Source: an uncultured Chloroflexota bacterium (GTDB lineage: Bacteria; Chloroflexota; Anaerolineae; Aggregatilineales; Phototrophicaceae). Taken from it: a stretch of 8,580 nucleotides of DNA. The position numbers were made by a program, and so were the translations under genes. Shown one piece after another: positions 7,568 to 8,580 of the stretch. Under the pieces are notes generated by a model. That model ran no database searches. It had not been told where the DNA came from and saw only the letters and a list, made by a program, of their open reading frames with translations. Every line of letters begins with the position of its first letter. Position 1 is the first letter of the stretch. The stretch spans positions 1 to 8,580 of the forward strand of contig CALDGT010000090.1 of NCBI GenBank assembly GCA_937942935.1. Reading direction: 5' to 3'.

Positions 7568-8518
7568 ATGAGCGCCAATGAGGTGCAAGTTCAATATGAT
7601 ATGGTCGAAAAAATTGCACAACGCTTTCATCACATGCGCGAACAGCATGAGACGATGTTTGGTCATTTACGTAACAGCCTGAATGCGCTCGAAAGTGGTG
7701 GCATGATTGGCAGGACAGGCGAAAAATTTTTTGCAGAAATGCACCACGAAACCATGCCAAGCCTAGAACGCCTGCAAGCCATATTCACCACCATCGCCCA
7801 AACATTGGGGCAGGTGGCACAAGTGATGCGCGAGGCAGAGCAACAAGCCGCCAATTTATTCAAAGGCGGTTCAGAAGGCGCACCGACAGAATCGCGCTTT
7901 CGGTCTATCGCCAATGGTAGCGATTTTGGCGAATATTCATCTGAATACGATAAAATCACCAAAGCCCTGCAAGATAGGGGTGGGCTGGCAGGTGGAGTTA
8001 AATTTTTTGATGCCGCCAGCGATGTTACCGATTGGAATAATTTAGGCTTAATAGAGGTATCAAAATATAGCCCGTCATGGATGCCTGTGGTGGGTGGGAT
8101 GTCATTTGAGGGTGCAGAATATATGAAAGGCATTAGCAACCACCTGTATGAAAATGTGAATCGTCCTCATGCCGAGCGATTGCTGAATGCTACAGGCGAT
8201 AGTTTGCCATCACCAACGGGCAATCCGAATGAGACCTTCAAGACGGCGCTTGACCATGATTTGCGGATGGTTGAAGTTGAGCAAGGTGAGGTGGGGCGGA
8301 TGTTGCAACGGGGGATAGATACGGGCAAATTATCGGCGACAGATGTTGAGCATCTTAAATTTGGCGCGACACACGATTGGGCAGATAAAGTTATCACCGA
8401 CAATGCCGATTTCACCAATTTGGAATATCGTAAGGCGATGGGCAAAGCGATTATTTTTCAGAAACATGGTTTGAGCGAACAACAATATATCGAATATATG
8501 AAAACGCAAACGCGGTGA
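7568..8518 (+). CDS. WXG100-like protein with uncharacterised C-terminal domain
   Basis: A 316-residue protein, likely exported by a type VII (ESX/Ess)-like system. Residues 1-98 fit a WXG100 helical hairpin: helix 1 (about 5-42), a turn at 43-51 (S-G-G-M-I-G-R-T-G), and helix 2 (52-98) with F54-F55-A-E-M, P64 and R68-L69, typical of the family. The Trp of the W-x-G turn is Met46 (M-I-G). There is no signal peptide, no membrane helix and no cysteine. A Gly/Ser/Pro linker (100-107) leads to about 210 residues that I do not recognise, in two blocks: 110-200 (with W156, W171 and a Gly-rich 138-143) and 220-316, mostly helical-looking and rich in acidic residues and His (D229-H230-D231, H262, H269-D270-W271, H300). 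WXG100 proteins are usually ~100 residues, so this resembles a WXG/LXG-type effector with a C-terminal domain, but no catalytic motif proves a toxin. A YxxxE motif (10-14) sits in helix 1, not at the usual site after helix 2. The start is set by the Shine-Dalgarno at 7554-7560. Confidence 0.85.
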   Translation: MSANEVQVQYDMVEKIAQRFHHMREQHETMFGHLRNSLNALESGGMIGRTGEKFFAEMHHETMPSLERLQAIFTTIAQTLGQVAQVMREAEQQAANLFKGGSEGAPTESRFRSIANGSDFGEYSSEYDKITKALQDRGGLAGGVKFFDAASDVTDWNNLGLIEVSKYSPSWMPVVGGMSFEGAEYMKGISNHLYENVNRPHAERLLNATGDSLPSPTGNPNETFKTALDHDLRMVEVEQGEVGRMLQRGIDTGKLSATDVEHLKFGATHDWADKVITDNADFTNLEYRKAMGKAIIFQKHGLSEQQYIEYMKTQTR

Positions 8519-8524
8519 GGTAGG

Positions 8525-8556
8525 GTTGTGCGGATTCCCAACATCGTCCGCACAAC
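8525..8556. repeat. Perfect inverted repeat downstream of the WXG100-like gene
   Basis: A 10-bp perfect stem, GTTGTGCGGA (8525-8534) with TCCGCACAAC (8547-8556), around a 12-base loop, starting 7 bases after the stop. No T-run follows, so it is not a classic intrinsic terminator on either strand. It could be a REP-like palindromic repeat, a factor-assisted 3'-end or mRNA-stabilising hairpin. The other bases from 8519 to 8580 show nothing else beyond a weak alternative pairing of 8545-8550 with 8570-8575. Confidence 0.7.
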
Positions 8557-8580
8557 AGGGTATAGACATCGGACGCAGGG

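Noticed and set aside
7663..8139. Minus-strand open frame opposite the WXG100-like gene, and another at 8330-8569
   Set aside because: Both overlap a forward gene with a good ribosome binding site and a recognisable domain; neither shows family features.
8525..8556. Inverted repeat as an intrinsic terminator
   Set aside because: The stem is strong but no T-run follows on either strand, so it is listed only as an inverted repeat.

Overview
The window holds two forward-strand genes and little else. Bases 2-7450 are the 3' part of one giant gene for a secreted, multi-domain surface protein. It enters the window already in frame, so its true start is upstream, and it ends in an LPATG sortase-type sorting signal. 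After a strong intrinsic terminator and a 117-base intergenic region, bases 7568-8518 encode a 316-residue protein. Its first ~98 residues look like a WXG100 (ESAT-6-like) type VII secretion module, and the rest I do not recognise. The last 62 bases carry a perfect 10-bp inverted repeat and no gene.

Organism: an LPXTG-type anchor, a WXG100-type protein and a very large DUF11-repeat protein together point to a bacterium with a single membrane or a Gram-positive-like surface. The WXG100 consensus seen here (glycine-rich turn, then a K-F-F-A-E-M helix start and a P-x-x-x-R-L stretch) resembles versions I associate with Chloroflexota, especially Anaerolineae-like lineages. The base composition is roughly balanced by eye. 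The phylum is an inference from protein style; no rRNA or housekeeping marker is present.

Layout of the giant protein (residues counted from the internal Met at base 68): three diverged beta-sandwich-like domains (about bases 68-1840); a two-domain module A-B present three times (1853-2899, 2900-3931, 3932-4930), the first two copies recent and near-identical in places, the third diverged; five DUF11-type repeats (4934-6868); a last related domain; and the LPATG signal, membrane segment and basic tail (7319-7450). It looks like a long, acidic, Asn/Thr/Asp-rich stalk or adhesin covalently attached to the cell surface.

The two genes share a strand but look like separate transcription units: a terminator lies between them, and the second has its own plausible -10 box and a good ribosome binding site. 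Both products should be exported, one by Sec plus sortase and the other possibly by a type VII-like route. No sortase, EssC/EccC ATPase, or immunity gene is visible in the window. The least explained items are the C-terminal domain of the WXG100-like protein and a sequence match between the terminator and that gene's ribosome binding site.
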